From Phycicoccus sp. CSK15P-2 (lineage in GTDB: Bacteria > Actinomycetota > Actinomycetes > Actinomycetales > Dermatophilaceae): 64,000 bases of DNA. A program made the translations under genes and the position numbers. This document shows, in pieces, positions 63,956-64,000 of the stretch (positions within the stretch are counted from its first letter, which is position 1; every line of letters starts with the position of its first letter). The stretch covers positions 34,095 through 98,094 of the forward strand of contig NZ_JAFDVE010000017.1 of NCBI RefSeq assembly GCF_016888005.1. Direction: 5' to 3'. The notes beneath the pieces were generated by a model. It saw only the letters and a program-made list of their open reading frames with translations, made no database searches and had not been told where the DNA came from.

Positions 63956-64000
63956 CCGCCCGCGCCGCCCCCCACAACCCGAGGGCGGCCCACCCCGCGG

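Overview
The window is one continuous stretch of very GC-rich, gene-dense actinobacterial core chromosome. About 70 protein genes are packed with short gaps and many 4-base ATGA or GTGA stop/start overlaps. Actinobacterial markers include DUF2469, DUF3515, a HU protein with a long Lys/Ala tail (HupB type), the F420 enzyme CofC, TrmD fused to an acetyltransferase, and an M23 peptidase beside rpsB. Read on the minus strand, the gene order closely follows the Mycobacterium tuberculosis block from hupB to cdsA. A member of the Micrococcales (Intrasporangiaceae or Ornithinimicrobiaceae type) is my best guess; the genus cannot be decided from the sequence alone.

Layout. 1-5,100: pyrH-frr-cdsA and rpsB-tsf (minus), with a phosphoribosyltransferase and a small repeat protein between them. 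5,400-7,400: an aminotransferase and a LytM-type peptidase. 7,400-12,100: yraN-comM-dprA-xerC and a membrane protein (minus). 12,500-15,100: rplS, then a degenerate signal peptidase-like gene, lepB, rnhB and DUF2469. 15,400-18,800: FetB-like permease (plus), then rpsP-khpA-rimM-trmD (minus). 18,900-24,100: an accessory patch (Rrf2 regulator, TauE exporter, amidohydrolase, SDR, XRE regulator, alpha/beta hydrolase). 24,300-32,500: ffh, amtB-glnB-glnD and ftsY with two small singletons. 32,500-37,300: a second accessory patch (LuxR-type regulator, M13 peptidase, a further signal peptidase, epimerase). 37,300-49,100: smc, chorismate mutase, acylphosphatase, DUF177-rpmF-rnc-mutM, coaD and two acyltransferase-3/SGNH proteins. 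49,100-51,100: hemerythrin and MarR/NIPSNAP. 51,100-64,000: DAK2/FakA-recG-rsmD, rpmB, thiL, Lrp-like, DUF3515, ddl, a cystathionine lyase-type gene, plsC-gpsA, cofC and hupB.

Most genes serve information processing (translation, tRNA/rRNA modification, SRP targeting with ffh and ftsY, chromosome organisation with smc and hupB, repair and recombination with mutM, recG, xerC and dprA), envelope and lipid synthesis (cdsA, plsC, gpsA, ddl, FakA) and nitrogen sensing (amtB-glnB-glnD behind a GlnR-like operator). The strongest pattern that gene calls do not explain is a leaderless-transcript signature. About 25 genes have a -10-like hexamer ending 5-9 bases before the start codon and mostly no Shine-Dalgarno sequence, and this fixes several start codons.

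I found no CRISPR array, prophage, insertion sequence, rRNA or tRNA. I did not find a clearly undescribed multi-gene system. The most unusual items are a signal-peptidase-like protein lacking its catalytic residues, an acyltransferase with a broken SGNH triad, a CofC fusion with a possible internal leaderless start, and a MarR/NIPSNAP/hemerythrin locus with a palindrome on the promoter.
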